A DNA stretch of 5,649 nucleotides from Planctomycetota bacterium. Its GTDB lineage: Bacteria > Planctomycetota > Planctomycetia > Isosphaerales > Isosphaeraceae. Shown piece by piece: positions 1 to 5,649 of this stretch (position 1 is its first letter; each line of letters begins with the position of its first letter). The translations under genes were made by a program, and so were the position numbers. Under the pieces are notes generated by a model. The model was not told where the DNA came from. It was given only the letters and a program-made list of their open reading frames with translations, and did not search any database. Location: assembly GCA_021778575.1 (NCBI GenBank), contig JAJYCH010000358.1, forward strand, positions 1 through 5,649. Direction: 5' to 3'.

Positions 1-1
1 G

Positions 2-1189
2 TTCCGGGGGAAGACGATCGCCGATGTCCTGAACATGAACGTCGACGCCGCGCTGGAGTTGTTCACCAGCGTTCCCAAGATCCGCAAGATCATGCAGACC
101 TTGCACGACGTCGGCCTGGGCTATCTGCCGCTCGGCCAGTCGGCGCCGACCCTCTCCGGCGGCGAAGCCCAGCGTGTCAAGCTCGCGGCCGAACTGGCTC
201 GACCCGACACCGGGCGGACCCTTTACATCCTCGACGAACCCACCACCGGCCTGCACCTCGACGACGTCCGGAAGCTTCTGGGAGTGGTCCATCGGCTGGC
301 CGACCTGGGGAACACGGTGGTCATCATCGAGCACAATCTCGAAGTGATCAAGACTGCCGACTGGCTGCTCGACATCGGTCCGGAGGCCGGCGAACGGGGG
401 GGTTCGGTCGTCGCGGTCGGACCGCCCGAAGCCATCGCGAAGGCCGCCGGTTCGCTCACCGGCGCGATCCTGAAGGGGGTGATCGCCGCCGGCCCGTTCG
501 AGGAACGTCCCCGGTTCGACCCAAAGGCCGCCGCCCGGAAGATCCTCGACGAGGCCAAGGCCGCCAAGGAAAAAGAAGGTTCGAGCGACGCCAAGTCTCC
601 GTGGGAAATCGACGGGCGACGCTGGCACACGATCGACCGCGTCGGCCGATCCGGCAAGCCCGCCCGCTGGAACGGTCAGATCCTCGAAAAAGTCGCCGAC
701 CGACTCGAACAGATCGGTGGTTTCCCGGCCTTGAACTGGTCCGAGCGTGCCGTCGTCAAGCTTCCTGGTCTCAACGCCGAAGATCTCCCGTTTCTTCAGG
801 CCCAGACCGGCCACGAGTGGATCTTGACGCTCCGTTTCACCGTCAAGCGCAACGCGTTCAAGCTCGAAAACCTGGTCAGCCAGCTCAAGCTCGTGCCGTT
901 CCACCAGGCCCGAAAGCCGGTCCTCAGCGACGCCGAACGGATCGCCATCGGCGAGCCCAAGGGGCTCTTTCAGGAGGTCGTGATCACCTGTCACTCGCTC
1001 GAAGAGGTCGAGACCGACGCCTTCGACGCCTTTCTCGTCAAGGCCGCCGTCTCGTACCAGAATGCCATCAAGAGCGAGTCCGACGACGATCTCGTCGTCG
1101 AAACCGCCGAAGAATCGCCGGGCTGGAAAATCGTCACCAAGGCAGGAGTGGTCAAGCCGGCGAAACCAAAGGCTCGAGGATCAAAGTAA
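2..1189 (+). CDS. uvrA: UvrA, excinuclease ABC subunit A (3' part, with C-terminal extension)
   Basis: This is the damage-sensing ATPase of nucleotide excision repair, which loads UvrB on DNA in the cytoplasm. The reading frame is open from the window edge, so the start, the first ABC module and the zinc finger lie upstream; 395 residues are visible. They begin with [20 protein letters not shown], typical of the region before the second ABC signature. The signature [15 protein letters not shown] is at visible residues 51-65, Walker [13 protein letters not shown] at about 75-86 and the H-loop IIEHNL at about 108-113, followed by the usual '[19 protein letters not shown]' segment. UvrA normally ends soon after this, near the position of 'GAILKGVI' (about nt 484). 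Here about 234 more residues follow. They comprise a charged Ala/Lys/Glu linker, a globular-looking part with '[10 protein letters not shown]' and '[10 protein letters not shown]', and a basic Lys/Pro-rich tail. The UvrA identity is certain; the function of the extension is unknown. Whether the whole protein is a normal or a duplicated long UvrA cannot be seen. Confidence 0.96.
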   Translation, partial: FRGKTIADVLNMNVDAALELFTSVPKIRKIMQTLHDVGLGYLPLGQSAPTLSGGEAQRVKLAAELARPDTGRTLYILDEPTTGLHLDDVRKLLGVVHRLADLGNTVVIIEHNLEVIKTADWLLDIGPEAGERGGSVVAVGPPEAIAKAAGSLTGAILKGVIAAGPFEERPRFDPKAAARKILDEAKAAKEKEGSSDAKSPWEIDGRRWHTIDRVGRSGKPARWNGQILEKVADRLEQIGGFPALNWSERAVVKLPGLNAEDLPFLQAQTGHEWILTLRFTVKRNAFKLENLVSQLKLVPFHQARKPVLSDAERIAIGEPKGLFQEVVITCHSLEEVETDAFDAFLVKAAVSYQNAIKSESDDDLVVETAEESPGWKIVTKAGVVKPAKPKARGSK

Positions 1190-1221
1190 GGCCGAACGCA
1201 GTCTCGAAGTCGAAAATCTCG

Positions 1222-1310
1222 TTCCCACGGACCTCCGTGGGAATGCCGTCGGCGAATCGAAAAGGCCGACGCGGAGCGTCGAGGACGCCATTTCCACGCG
1301 GAGCGTGGGA
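1222..1310. repeat. Cluster of three GC-rich hairpins, REP-like dispersed repeat
   Basis: Three perfect inverted repeats lie close together downstream of uvrA. The first is TTCCCACGGA-CC-TCCGTGGGAA at 1222-1243. The second is CGACGC-GGA-GCGTCG at 1267-1281. The third is CCACGC-GGA-GCGTGG at 1294-1308, extendable to 1310 with a G-T pair. The last two share the 11-mer ACGCGGAGCGT, 27 bases apart. Read on the minus strand, the block translates to 'SHAPRGN', 'LDAPRR' and 'IPTEVRGNE'. I recall such peptide strings from spurious ORFs over dispersed repeats in planctomycete genomes, though this is from memory and unverified. The block may help end uvrA transcription or stabilise its mRNA, but no T-run follows any stem. 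No transposase is nearby. Confidence 0.7.
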
Positions 1311-1370
1311 CCGAGAAAGTTCCATCAGCTTCGTGCCAAAATCAAGAGGTAGACCCGTCTCGAAATCGTT

Positions 1371-1400
1371 CGGCATGAATCGGTCTCGACCTTCATGCCG
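1371..1400. other. Inverted repeat upstream of the SGNH hydrolase gene
   Basis: The arms CGGCATGAA (1371-1379) and TTCATGCCG (1392-1400) are perfectly complementary over 9 bp. The loop itself contains GGTC-TC-GACC (1382-1391), so the structure can extend to a longer stem with a two-base bulge on the left. There is no T-run after it, so it is not a classical intrinsic terminator. It sits 65 bases before the ATG at 1466 and could be a leader hairpin, an operator or part of the neighbouring repeat region. Confidence 0.45.
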
Positions 1401-1455
1401 GTCCTTGGTAAGAACGGTTTGATTTGAGTTCAGGCGTGAAATTCCCCATCGGTCC

Positions 1456-1460
1456 GAGGA
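1456..1460 (+). promoter_or_regulatory. Ribosome binding site deciding the SGNH gene start
   Basis: GAGGA lies 5 bases before the ATG at 1466 and 8 bases before the adjacent ATG at 1469. No comparable Shine-Dalgarno motif stands before the in-frame TTG at 1424. This favours a start at 1466 or 1469 over the longer form. Confidence 0.6.
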
Positions 1461-1465
1461 TTTCC

Positions 1466-2599
1466 ATGATGACTCCGCGCGCGTTGCCGAACTGGTTGCG
1501 GGCCGCGCCGCTGGGTTTTCTGGGCATGGTCGTCCTGATCGCGATGGTCGAAGCAGGTCTGTCGCGTCACGAGCTTGATTTTCGGCTGCCGATCGAAAAC
1601 CAGTGGCGATTCCAGGGGCGAGAATCGCGTCATCAGGCAACTCGTGCCGAAATCCTCTGTTTTGGCGATAGCCTGGTCGCCCAGGGGGTGATTCCCACGA
1701 TCCTCGAAACGCGGCTCCATCGGCCGGTCTACAACCTCGGGATGGGGGGCGGGCAGTTCCCGGCGTCCTATTTCTTTCTCCGACGAGCGCTGGAGTCGGG
1801 AGCAAAACCCTCGGCCCTGGTGATCGATGTTCTGCCTTCCCAACTCATAATTTCCGGCCGGAGCCGGATCGCGCTCTGGGCGAATATTCTCGACACCGGC
1901 GAGGCGATCGAGATGGCCTGGAACGAGCGCGACCCGGCGTTCCTGGGCTCGTTCCTGCTGACCAGGCAGTTCACCTCGATCCGTTCGATACTCGAGATCC
2001 GCCGGTTGATCCTGGCCGGACTGAACGGTTCGGCGATCTCGAACCGCGATTGGAACCGGGCTGGAACCCGGAACTTGAACCGGAATCAAGGAGCCTTGAT
2101 CCTCCGGCCGTTCGGGTTCTTCCAGATCGATCCGCGCCATCAGCACTGGGTTTATCCCGAAGAGTTGACGGTCGACCGGCTCAACGGCGAATATCTGGAG
2201 CGCTTTCTGCAACTAGCCGAGTCGCGCCGGATTCCCGTGTTCTGGGTCCTGACGCCAGTCTGCCCGGCGATCCAGGCGGAAGGCGAGCGATCCGGAACGT
2301 CGGAGACCTACGCCCGATTCGTTCGCGAGGTGCAGAGCCGCCATCCCGCCATCACGATCATCGACGGGCGACGATCGGAATATCCCGAATCGGTCCTCGA
2401 CGACGCGATCCACCTGACCTACCACGGAGCCGCGATCTTCTCGACCGACCTGGCACAAGCAATGGCCGCGAAGCTGGATCAAAAAGAAAACGAATCGCGA
2501 TGGGTCCAGCTTCCCCGCTACCGCCCTGAGACGATCGAATTCCGTCACGAGGATCTGGCTGAGTCGAGCCAGGCCGTCACGGCGACGACCCGCCGGTAA
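1466..2599 (+). CDS. Membrane-anchored SGNH/GDSL-type hydrolase-like protein
   Basis: The product is 377 residues from the ATG at 1466; 1469 is equally possible. An N-terminal hydrophobic segment at about residues 11-32 (APLGFLGMVVLIAMVEAGL) acts as a membrane anchor or uncleaved signal, placing the rest outside the membrane. The SGNH fold is indicated by block I 'CFGDSLVAQG' with the predicted nucleophile Ser69, by 'NLGMGGGQF' (block II glycine, about residues 90-98), and by 'DDAIHLTYHG' near residues 312-321, which supplies the catalytic D-x-x-H pair Asp313/His316. The usual block III GxND motif is not clear; 'VIDVLPSQ' (about 119-126) occupies that region. Family members are esterases, lipases or acyl/acetyl-transfer enzymes acting on lipids or glycans; the substrate here cannot be read from the sequence. 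It is convergent with the Mur ligase-like gene and separated from uvrA by hairpins, so it is probably its own transcription unit. Confidence 0.82.
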   Translation: MMTPRALPNWLRAAPLGFLGMVVLIAMVEAGLSRHELDFRLPIENQWRFQGRESRHQATRAEILCFGDSLVAQGVIPTILETRLHRPVYNLGMGGGQFPASYFFLRRALESGAKPSALVIDVLPSQLIISGRSRIALWANILDTGEAIEMAWNERDPAFLGSFLLTRQFTSIRSILEIRRLILAGLNGSAISNRDWNRAGTRNLNRNQGALILRPFGFFQIDPRHQHWVYPEELTVDRLNGEYLERFLQLAESRRIPVFWVLTPVCPAIQAEGERSGTSETYARFVREVQSRHPAITIIDGRRSEYPESVLDDAIHLTYHGAAIFSTDLAQAMAAKLDQKENESRWVQLPRYRPETIEFRHEDLAESSQAVTATTRR

Positions 2600-2618
2600 G
2601 GTTCGGAGCGCGAGAAAA

Positions 2619-2654
2619 GACCCATGACCGATTCGCATGAATCGAGCATGGGTC
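2619..2654 (-). terminator. Intrinsic terminator between convergent genes
   Basis: The outer arms GACCCATG (2619-2626) and CATGGGTC (2647-2654) pair perfectly. After a 2-base mismatch, the inner arms CGATTC (2629-2634) and GAATCG (2639-2644) pair around a GCAT loop. On the minus strand the stem begins 32 bases after the stop of the Mur ligase-like gene and is followed directly by TTTTCTCGC, which makes a good Rho-independent terminator for that gene. On the plus strand no T-run follows, so termination of the SGNH gene here would be weaker. Confidence 0.75.
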
Positions 2655-2686
2655 GTGGGCGAACCCTGACCAAAATCTCGGGAAGC

Positions 2687-4213
2687 TCAAGCAGAATTCC
2701 GGCGGCTGGCCGACCGGTTCTTCTGGAGCCAGTCGGCGGCGACCTCGGCATCGTCGAACGGGAAGACCCGATCGTTGAGGATCTGGTAAGTGTGACGGCC
2801 CTTGCCGGCGATCAGCACGGCGTCGCCGGGCTGGGCATCGGCCAGAGCCCGGGCGATGGCGGATCTCCGGTCAGGCTCGACCAGGGCTCGGCCGGGATGA
2901 CGGAGGCCGGCGATCAGCTCGTCGAGGATCTGATCGGGGGCATCACCTCGGGGATTGTTCGTGGTCAGGATCACCCGGTCGGCACCCGTCTCGGCCGCTC
3001 GGCCCAGAGCGGCTCGGCGGAGTCTCTCATGGTGGCCGCCCCCCTCGGCGCCGATCACGCAGATCAACCGTCCCACGACCAGGTTACGGAGCGAATTCAG
3101 CGCGCTCGACAGCGCCTGAGCGGTTTTCGCCTGGTCCACATAGACCGAAAATTCCTGTCCCTCGACGACCACCGGTTCGAGCCGACCCGGAAGCCGCGAG
3201 ACCGACTCCAGACCATCGACGACCGCGCGGATGGCGACCCCTCGCGACCAGGCCACCGCCGCGGCCGCGACGGCGTGGCTGACTTGCTCCTCGCCACCGA
3301 GCCGGAGGGTGATCGTCGCCTCCCGGTTGAAACCTCGGAGCCGGAACGTCGAGCCCGACGGGTCGTGCCGTTCGATCGCCGCCGAGACGTTGGCGAGACG
3401 ATCGATCCCGAAGGTCACCCGACGAGCCGCCAGGTTGACCGAGCCCAGCGGATCGGCCTCGGCCTCGTTGGCGTTGATGATGACCGCTCCCCCCGACTCG
3501 ACCAGCTTCGCCAGCCGGGCAAACGATCGGCGGCGAGCCATCAACGTTTCTCGGTTCGCCCCCTCGTCCGGTCCCAGGTTGGTGACGACGGCCGCCTCGA
3601 ACGTCACGCCGTCGACCTCGCGGCGGTCGAGCGTCCGGTCGTCGAGTTCGAGGATGGCGTTCTCGGTTCCGCGGTCGACCATCGCCGCCATCATGCTCGC
3701 GAATCCGTCGGGACCGGGCGATTCGGGACCGGCCGGCCGGTCCGAGACACCGTCGGACCAGCCCGACTGACCGATCACTCCGACCGAGTCTCCGGCAGCT
3801 TCGAGAATCGCCTTGAGAAACAGCGCCGTGGCCCCTTTTCCGCGACGACCGGTCACGCCCAGGGCCCGGACGCAAGTGGCCGGATCGCCCGCGAGTGCCT
3901 GGCTGATCCGCGAATGCGCCGACCGGCTATCGGCGACGACAACCTGGAGCCGCCCGGCCTCGGGGCAAGGCTGCTCAACGACCACGCCGGCCGCTCCGTG
4001 TTCGAGCGCCCGGGCGACGAACTCGTGCCCGTCGCGCCGCTGACCACGAATGGCGACGAAGACCTGACCAGGGTCAAGCTTGCGTGTATCGGCCGTGCAG
4101 CCGGACACTTGCCAGTCATGACAACCCACGAACTGCGCCTCGGGCAGCAGCCGGCGGAGGCTGACCGAGGGAATCCCTCGTTGCGGGGAACGATCGAGGA
4201 ACCATCGGGCCAT
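2687..4213 (-). CDS. MurE-like Mur ligase family protein with altered catalytic motifs
   Basis: The product is 508 residues, close to the usual MurE length. MurE adds the third amino acid (meso-diaminopimelate or lysine) to UDP-MurNAc-dipeptide in cytoplasmic peptidoglycan synthesis. The three Mur domains can be followed: N-terminal 'SGCTADTRKLDPGQVFVAIRG' region (about 37-57); central ATPase with 'GVTGRRGKGAT' (119-129), 'ILELDDRTL' and 'VVTNLGPDEGAN'; and C-terminal 'LPGRLEPV' (341-348), 'YVDQAKTAQAL', 'NNPRGDAPDQI' (419-429) and 'IAGKGRHTYQIL'. Many hallmarks deviate: GTNGKTT is GRRGKGA, the TNLxxDHLDxH stretch lacks its His residues, VDYAHT is VDQAKT, DNPR is NNPR and GKGHE is GKGRH. It may be a divergent paralogue, perhaps not a normal ligase. 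The ATG at 4213 was chosen because AAGGAGG precedes it by 9 bases. An in-frame ATG at 4372 would add 53 unconserved-looking residues and would overlap a possible promoter. Confidence 0.85.
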   Translation of the reverse strand: MARWFLDRSPQRGIPSVSLRRLLPEAQFVGCHDWQVSGCTADTRKLDPGQVFVAIRGQRRDGHEFVARALEHGAAGVVVEQPCPEAGRLQVVVADSRSAHSRISQALAGDPATCVRALGVTGRRGKGATALFLKAILEAAGDSVGVIGQSGWSDGVSDRPAGPESPGPDGFASMMAAMVDRGTENAILELDDRTLDRREVDGVTFEAAVVTNLGPDEGANRETLMARRRSFARLAKLVESGGAVIINANEAEADPLGSVNLAARRVTFGIDRLANVSAAIERHDPSGSTFRLRGFNREATITLRLGGEEQVSHAVAAAAVAWSRGVAIRAVVDGLESVSRLPGRLEPVVVEGQEFSVYVDQAKTAQALSSALNSLRNLVVGRLICVIGAEGGGHHERLRRAALGRAAETGADRVILTTNNPRGDAPDQILDELIAGLRHPGRALVEPDRRSAIARALADAQPGDAVLIAGKGRHTYQILNDRVFPFDDAEVAADWLQKNRSASRRNSA

Positions 4214-4222
4214 CGGCGTGTG

Positions 4223-4229
4223 CCTCCTT
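4223..4229 (-). promoter_or_regulatory. Strong ribosome binding site for the Mur ligase-like gene
   Basis: Read on the minus strand, AAGGAGG is followed by 9 bases and then the ATG at 4213. This near-perfect Shine-Dalgarno sequence decides the start in favour of the 508-residue form. Confidence 0.75.
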
Positions 4230-4344
4230 GCCAAGCCTTGGTGAAACCACCCAACATCCGGGGTTTCCGGCCACGAAGCCTCGTGCTCCTGCCGACGAAA
4301 TCCCGGGGCGCGACGGGACCAATCCAAGCCCCGGCGCGTCCACA

Positions 4345-4372
4345 TTTTTAGCCGGGATTCAAAAAAAGACAA
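4345..4372 (-). promoter_or_regulatory. Possible sigma-70-like promoter for the Mur ligase-like gene
   Basis: On the minus strand TTGTCT (4372-4367) and TAAAAA (4350-4345) are separated by 16 bases that include a T-run. This AT-rich patch stands out from its GC-rich surroundings. It would give a leader of roughly 125 bases before the ATG at 4213. The match to consensus is partial and planctomycete promoters are poorly defined, so this is tentative. Confidence 0.3.
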
Positions 4373-4475
4373 TGCCAGACCCGATGGATTGCCGATAACG
4401 ATCAGTTAACCGCCTCGCCAGACCTCCGGAACCCGTTCACTCAGCCAACCCGGGTTGCCGTCCCGACTCGATTCC

Positions 4476-4495
4476 TGGTCCAATCTCCTGGACCA
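4476..4495. other. Small inverted repeat upstream of the 71-residue gene
   Basis: TGGTCCA (4476-4482) and TGGACCA (4489-4495) form a perfect 7-bp stem with a 6-base loop. It ends 24 bases before the GAGGAG ribosome binding site, so it could lie in the 5' leader of the next gene or act as a protein binding site. No T-run follows it. The function is unknown. Confidence 0.35.
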
Positions 4496-4519
4496 ACCCA
4501 ACTGCGACGATTTTCCTTC

Positions 4520-4525
4520 GAGGAG
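4520..4525 (+). promoter_or_regulatory. Ribosome binding site for the 71-residue gene (GTG start)
   Basis: GAGGAG stands 9 bases before the GTG at 4535. This ideal spacing supports the non-ATG start and supports translation of the short gene. Confidence 0.6.
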
Positions 4526-4534
4526 CCCAGACTC

Positions 4535-4750
4535 GTGACCCTGATCCGCATCGGCAATATCATCGTCAACTTCGACAATGTGATCACCGTGATCCCCGGG
4601 ACCGAGCCTCGAAGCCTGATCCTCCGGTTCATCAACGACCAGACCCAGACCTTCGAGGGCGACGAGGCCGAGGGGCTCCAGATATTCCTCGACAAGAACG
4701 TGAGATCGGCGGTGAAGCCGCTCGACGATTTCATGATCGAGAAACCGTGA
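4535..4750 (+). CDS. Small conserved-looking protein of unknown function (71 residues)
   Basis: I do not recognise the family. The start is GTG with a well-spaced GAGGAG, and the product is 71 residues. The first half alternates hydrophobic and polar residues (LIRIGNIIVNFDNVITVI, then SLILRFINDQTQTF), suggesting four or so beta strands, perhaps a small barrel. The second half 'DEAEGLQIFLDKN' looks helical. There is no signal peptide, membrane segment or cysteine, so it is probably a soluble cytoplasmic protein. Third codon positions are strongly G/C as in the neighbouring genes, which supports real coding. A stem-loop follows 14 bases after the stop. It is divergent from the Mur ligase-like gene and may share a regulatory region with it, but nothing links them functionally. 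Confidence 0.72.
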   Translation: MTLIRIGNIIVNFDNVITVIPGTEPRSLILRFINDQTQTFEGDEAEGLQIFLDKNVRSAVKPLDDFMIEKP

Positions 4751-4764
4751 TCGACCGACAGCTA

Positions 4765-4799
4765 ACCGACCCGAGGCGAACCCACTCGATTGGGTCGGT
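4765..4799 (+). terminator. Stem-loop after the 71-residue gene, possible terminator
   Basis: ACCGACCC (4765-4772) and GGGTCGGT (4792-4799) are perfect 8-bp arms around a 19-base loop. GAG (4773-4775) and CTC (4785-4787) inside the loop can lengthen the stem, leaving a bulge. It begins 14 bases past the stop codon. No T-run follows, so it would need Rho or act as an mRNA 3'-end stabiliser. Confidence 0.4.
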
Positions 4800-4982
4800 G
4801 ACCTTCGACCGAACGGCCCCGAACGAGCAAAAAACCGCGTACCAGGACAGCAACTTCAGAATCCGTGAACGCCCCGAGAACCTTTCGAGAAAATCCCGCT
4901 CCGAGCACGCGCGACGCTTGCCGGAGTTCGCATCAGCCAGGATAACCGTCGTGTCGAAGGAGGTGCCACCAAGGTAACTATT

Positions 4983-4988
4983 GGAGAG
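4983..4988 (+). promoter_or_regulatory. Ribosome binding site for the phosphodiesterase-like gene
   Basis: GGAGAG stands 6 bases before the ATG at 4995. A stronger-looking AAGGAGGT at 4957-4964 is 30 bases upstream of this ATG and is not suitably placed before any in-frame ATG, GTG or TTG; the nearer site is preferred. Confidence 0.55.
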
Positions 4989-4994
4989 AACCAC

Positions 4995-5649
4995 ATGATT
5001 CGATGCACATTGACTCTGATGTTGGCGCTGGTCGGCGGAGCCGTTTCGAGTTCGCTGGCGATCGCTCAGGTGGCCGACGTGGAACATGTGGTGGTGATCG
5101 GGATCGATGGGCTGAGCCCCAACGGGATCGCCAAGGCTCCGAAGACGCCGAACTTCACCCGCTTGATCAAGCAAGGGGCGTCGACGATGCACGCCCGAGG
5201 CGTCATGCCGACATCGAGCAGCTCGAACTGGGCGTCGATGATCATGGGCGCCGGACCCGAGCAGCACGGGGTCACCAGCAACGATTGGACTCCCGAGAAC
5301 GCCTCCATTCAGCCCACGGCCAGGGGTTCGGACAAGATGTTCCCGACGATCTTCGGACTCGTCCGCGAGCAACGCCCGAGCGCGAAGATCGCTGTGTTTC
5401 ACGACTGGGACGGCTTTGGCCGGTTGTTTGAACGCCAGGCCGTCGACGTCATCAACAACCCCAAAGGGCCGGCCGAAGTGACACCGGTCAAGACCACCGA
5501 GCAGGCCATCGCCTATCTCAAGCAGGAGAAGCCGCTCCTGACCTTCATCCACCTCGACCACGTCGACCACGTCGGCCACCAGAAGGGGCATGGCACGGCC
5601 GACTATTACAGCTCGGTCGAGGAAGCCGATCGGCTGATCGGCCTGGTCC
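4995..5649 (+). CDS. Secreted type I phosphodiesterase/nucleotide pyrophosphatase-like enzyme (5' part)
   Basis: The frame stays open to the window edge, giving the first 218 residues. Residues 1-24 form a signal peptide (MIRC, a hydrophobic core, then AIA before Gln25), so the enzyme is exported. The mature part fits the alkaline phosphatase superfamily, NPP branch, which hydrolyses phosphodiester or phosphomonoester bonds with two metal ions. 'VVVIGIDGLSPN' carries metal ligand Asp38. 'MPTSSSSNWASMIMG' (71-85) contains the nucleophile, most likely Ser75 by its distance from Asn78, replacing the Thr common in NPPs. 'GPEQHGVTSNDW' (87-98) is the typical follow-on segment. 'HLDHVDHVGHQKGHG' (186-200) matches the DxxGHxxG metal motif, with Asp191 and His195. 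The remaining metal ligands lie beyond the window. The substrate is unknown. The ATG at 4995 is supported by GGAGAG and by the signal peptide starting there. Confidence 0.9.
   Translation, partial: MIRCTLTLMLALVGGAVSSSLAIAQVADVEHVVVIGIDGLSPNGIAKAPKTPNFTRLIKQGASTMHARGVMPTSSSSNWASMIMGAGPEQHGVTSNDWTPENASIQPTARGSDKMFPTIFGLVREQRPSAKIAVFHDWDGFGRLFERQAVDVINNPKGPAEVTPVKTTEQAIAYLKQEKPLLTFIHLDHVDHVGHQKGHGTADYYSSVEEADRLIGLV

Larger units (their letters stand above)
4214..4534. other. Divergent intergenic region
   Basis: These 321 bases separate the minus-strand Mur ligase-like gene from the plus-strand 71-residue gene. The left half holds the Mur ligase ribosome binding site and the AT-rich candidate promoter. 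The right half holds a 7-bp inverted repeat (4476-4495) and the ribosome binding site GAGGAG at 4520-4525. Open frames crossing the left part look like upstream extensions or shadows. I saw no RNA gene or recognisable riboswitch here. Confidence 0.6.

Noticed and set aside
1081..1100. Perfect 9-bp inverted repeat CGACGACGA-TC-TCGTCGTCG near the end of uvrA
   Set aside because: It is explained by the coding sequence for Asp-Asp-Asp-Leu-Val-Val (GAC GAC GAT CTC GTC GTC) and has no T-run; probably a codon-driven coincidence.
601..1422. 273-codon plus-strand open frame overlapping the end of uvrA
   Set aside because: Extremely Arg/Pro-rich translation typical of a shifted frame in GC-rich DNA; uvrA is clearly the coding frame here.
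1152..1805. 217-codon open frame on the minus strand containing 'SHAPRGN' and 'LDAPRR' peptides
   Set aside because: It crosses the hairpin repeat cluster and the antisense of the SGNH gene. The peptide pattern is a by-product of the repeat, not a gene.
2041..2084. Degenerate GAACC-type micro-repeat inside the SGNH gene
   Set aside because: Short, irregular spacing (12, 11 and 13 bases) and within coding sequence rich in Asn/Arg codons; no sign of a functional repeat.
2624..4351. 575-codon plus-strand open frame opposite the Mur ligase-like gene
   Set aside because: Low-complexity Asp/Arg/Gly-rich antisense translation with no domain. The minus-strand frame has clear Mur motifs, and this frame starts inside the terminator hairpin.
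4214..4372. 53-residue N-terminal extension of the Mur ligase-like protein from the ATG at 4372
   Set aside because: A strong ribosome binding site precedes the ATG at 4213, the extension shows no Mur domain features, and the upstream ATG falls in a candidate promoter.
4747..4977. 76-codon open frame starting with GTG overlapping the stop of the 71-residue gene
   Set aside because: The overlap resembles translational coupling, but the protein has no hydrophobic core or recognisable motif, there is no ribosome binding site, and the frame runs through the stem-loop.
4731..5591. 286-codon minus-strand open frame
   Set aside because: Antisense to the phosphodiesterase-like gene, whose signal peptide and metal-binding motifs identify the true strand.

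Overview
The window is GC-rich and densely coding. It looks like chromosome from a planctomycete, probably an Isosphaeraceae relative. This is inferred from the GC-rich codon usage, the long extension on UvrA, a dispersed hairpin repeat of the 'CACGCGGAGCGTGG' type that I associate from memory with planctomycete genomes, and secreted NPP/alkaline-phosphatase-like enzymes. No database search was possible, so the taxonomy is an inference.

Layout: (1) 2-1189 (+) is the 3' part of uvrA. It contains the second ABC signature and Walker B motif, then about 234 residues beyond the usual UvrA end. (2) 1190-1465 is noncoding. It holds a cluster of three hairpins (1222-1310) and a separate 9-bp inverted repeat (1371-1400). 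(3) 1466-2599 (+) is a membrane-anchored SGNH/GDSL-type hydrolase. (4) 2619-2654 is a strong stem-loop between two convergent genes, with its T-run on the minus strand. (5) 2687-4213 (-) is a MurE-like Mur ligase whose P-loop and several other hallmark catalytic motifs are altered. (6) 4214-4534 is a divergent intergenic region with a possible minus-strand promoter and a small hairpin. (7) 4535-4750 (+) is a 71-residue protein of unknown function. (8) 4751-4994 is noncoding with an 8-bp stem-loop just after that gene. (9) 4995 to the end (+) is the N-terminal part of a secreted type I phosphodiesterase/nucleotide pyrophosphatase-like enzyme.

The genes do not form an obvious operon: gene orientation changes twice and most gaps carry hairpins. 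Three products concern DNA repair (UvrA), the cell envelope (Mur ligase-like protein, SGNH protein) and periplasmic phosphoester hydrolysis (phosphodiesterase), without a clear shared pathway. I did not see a CRISPR array, tRNA, rRNA, transposase or an obvious new multi-gene system. The items most worth a second look are the degenerate Mur ligase, the UvrA extension and the hairpin repeat cluster.
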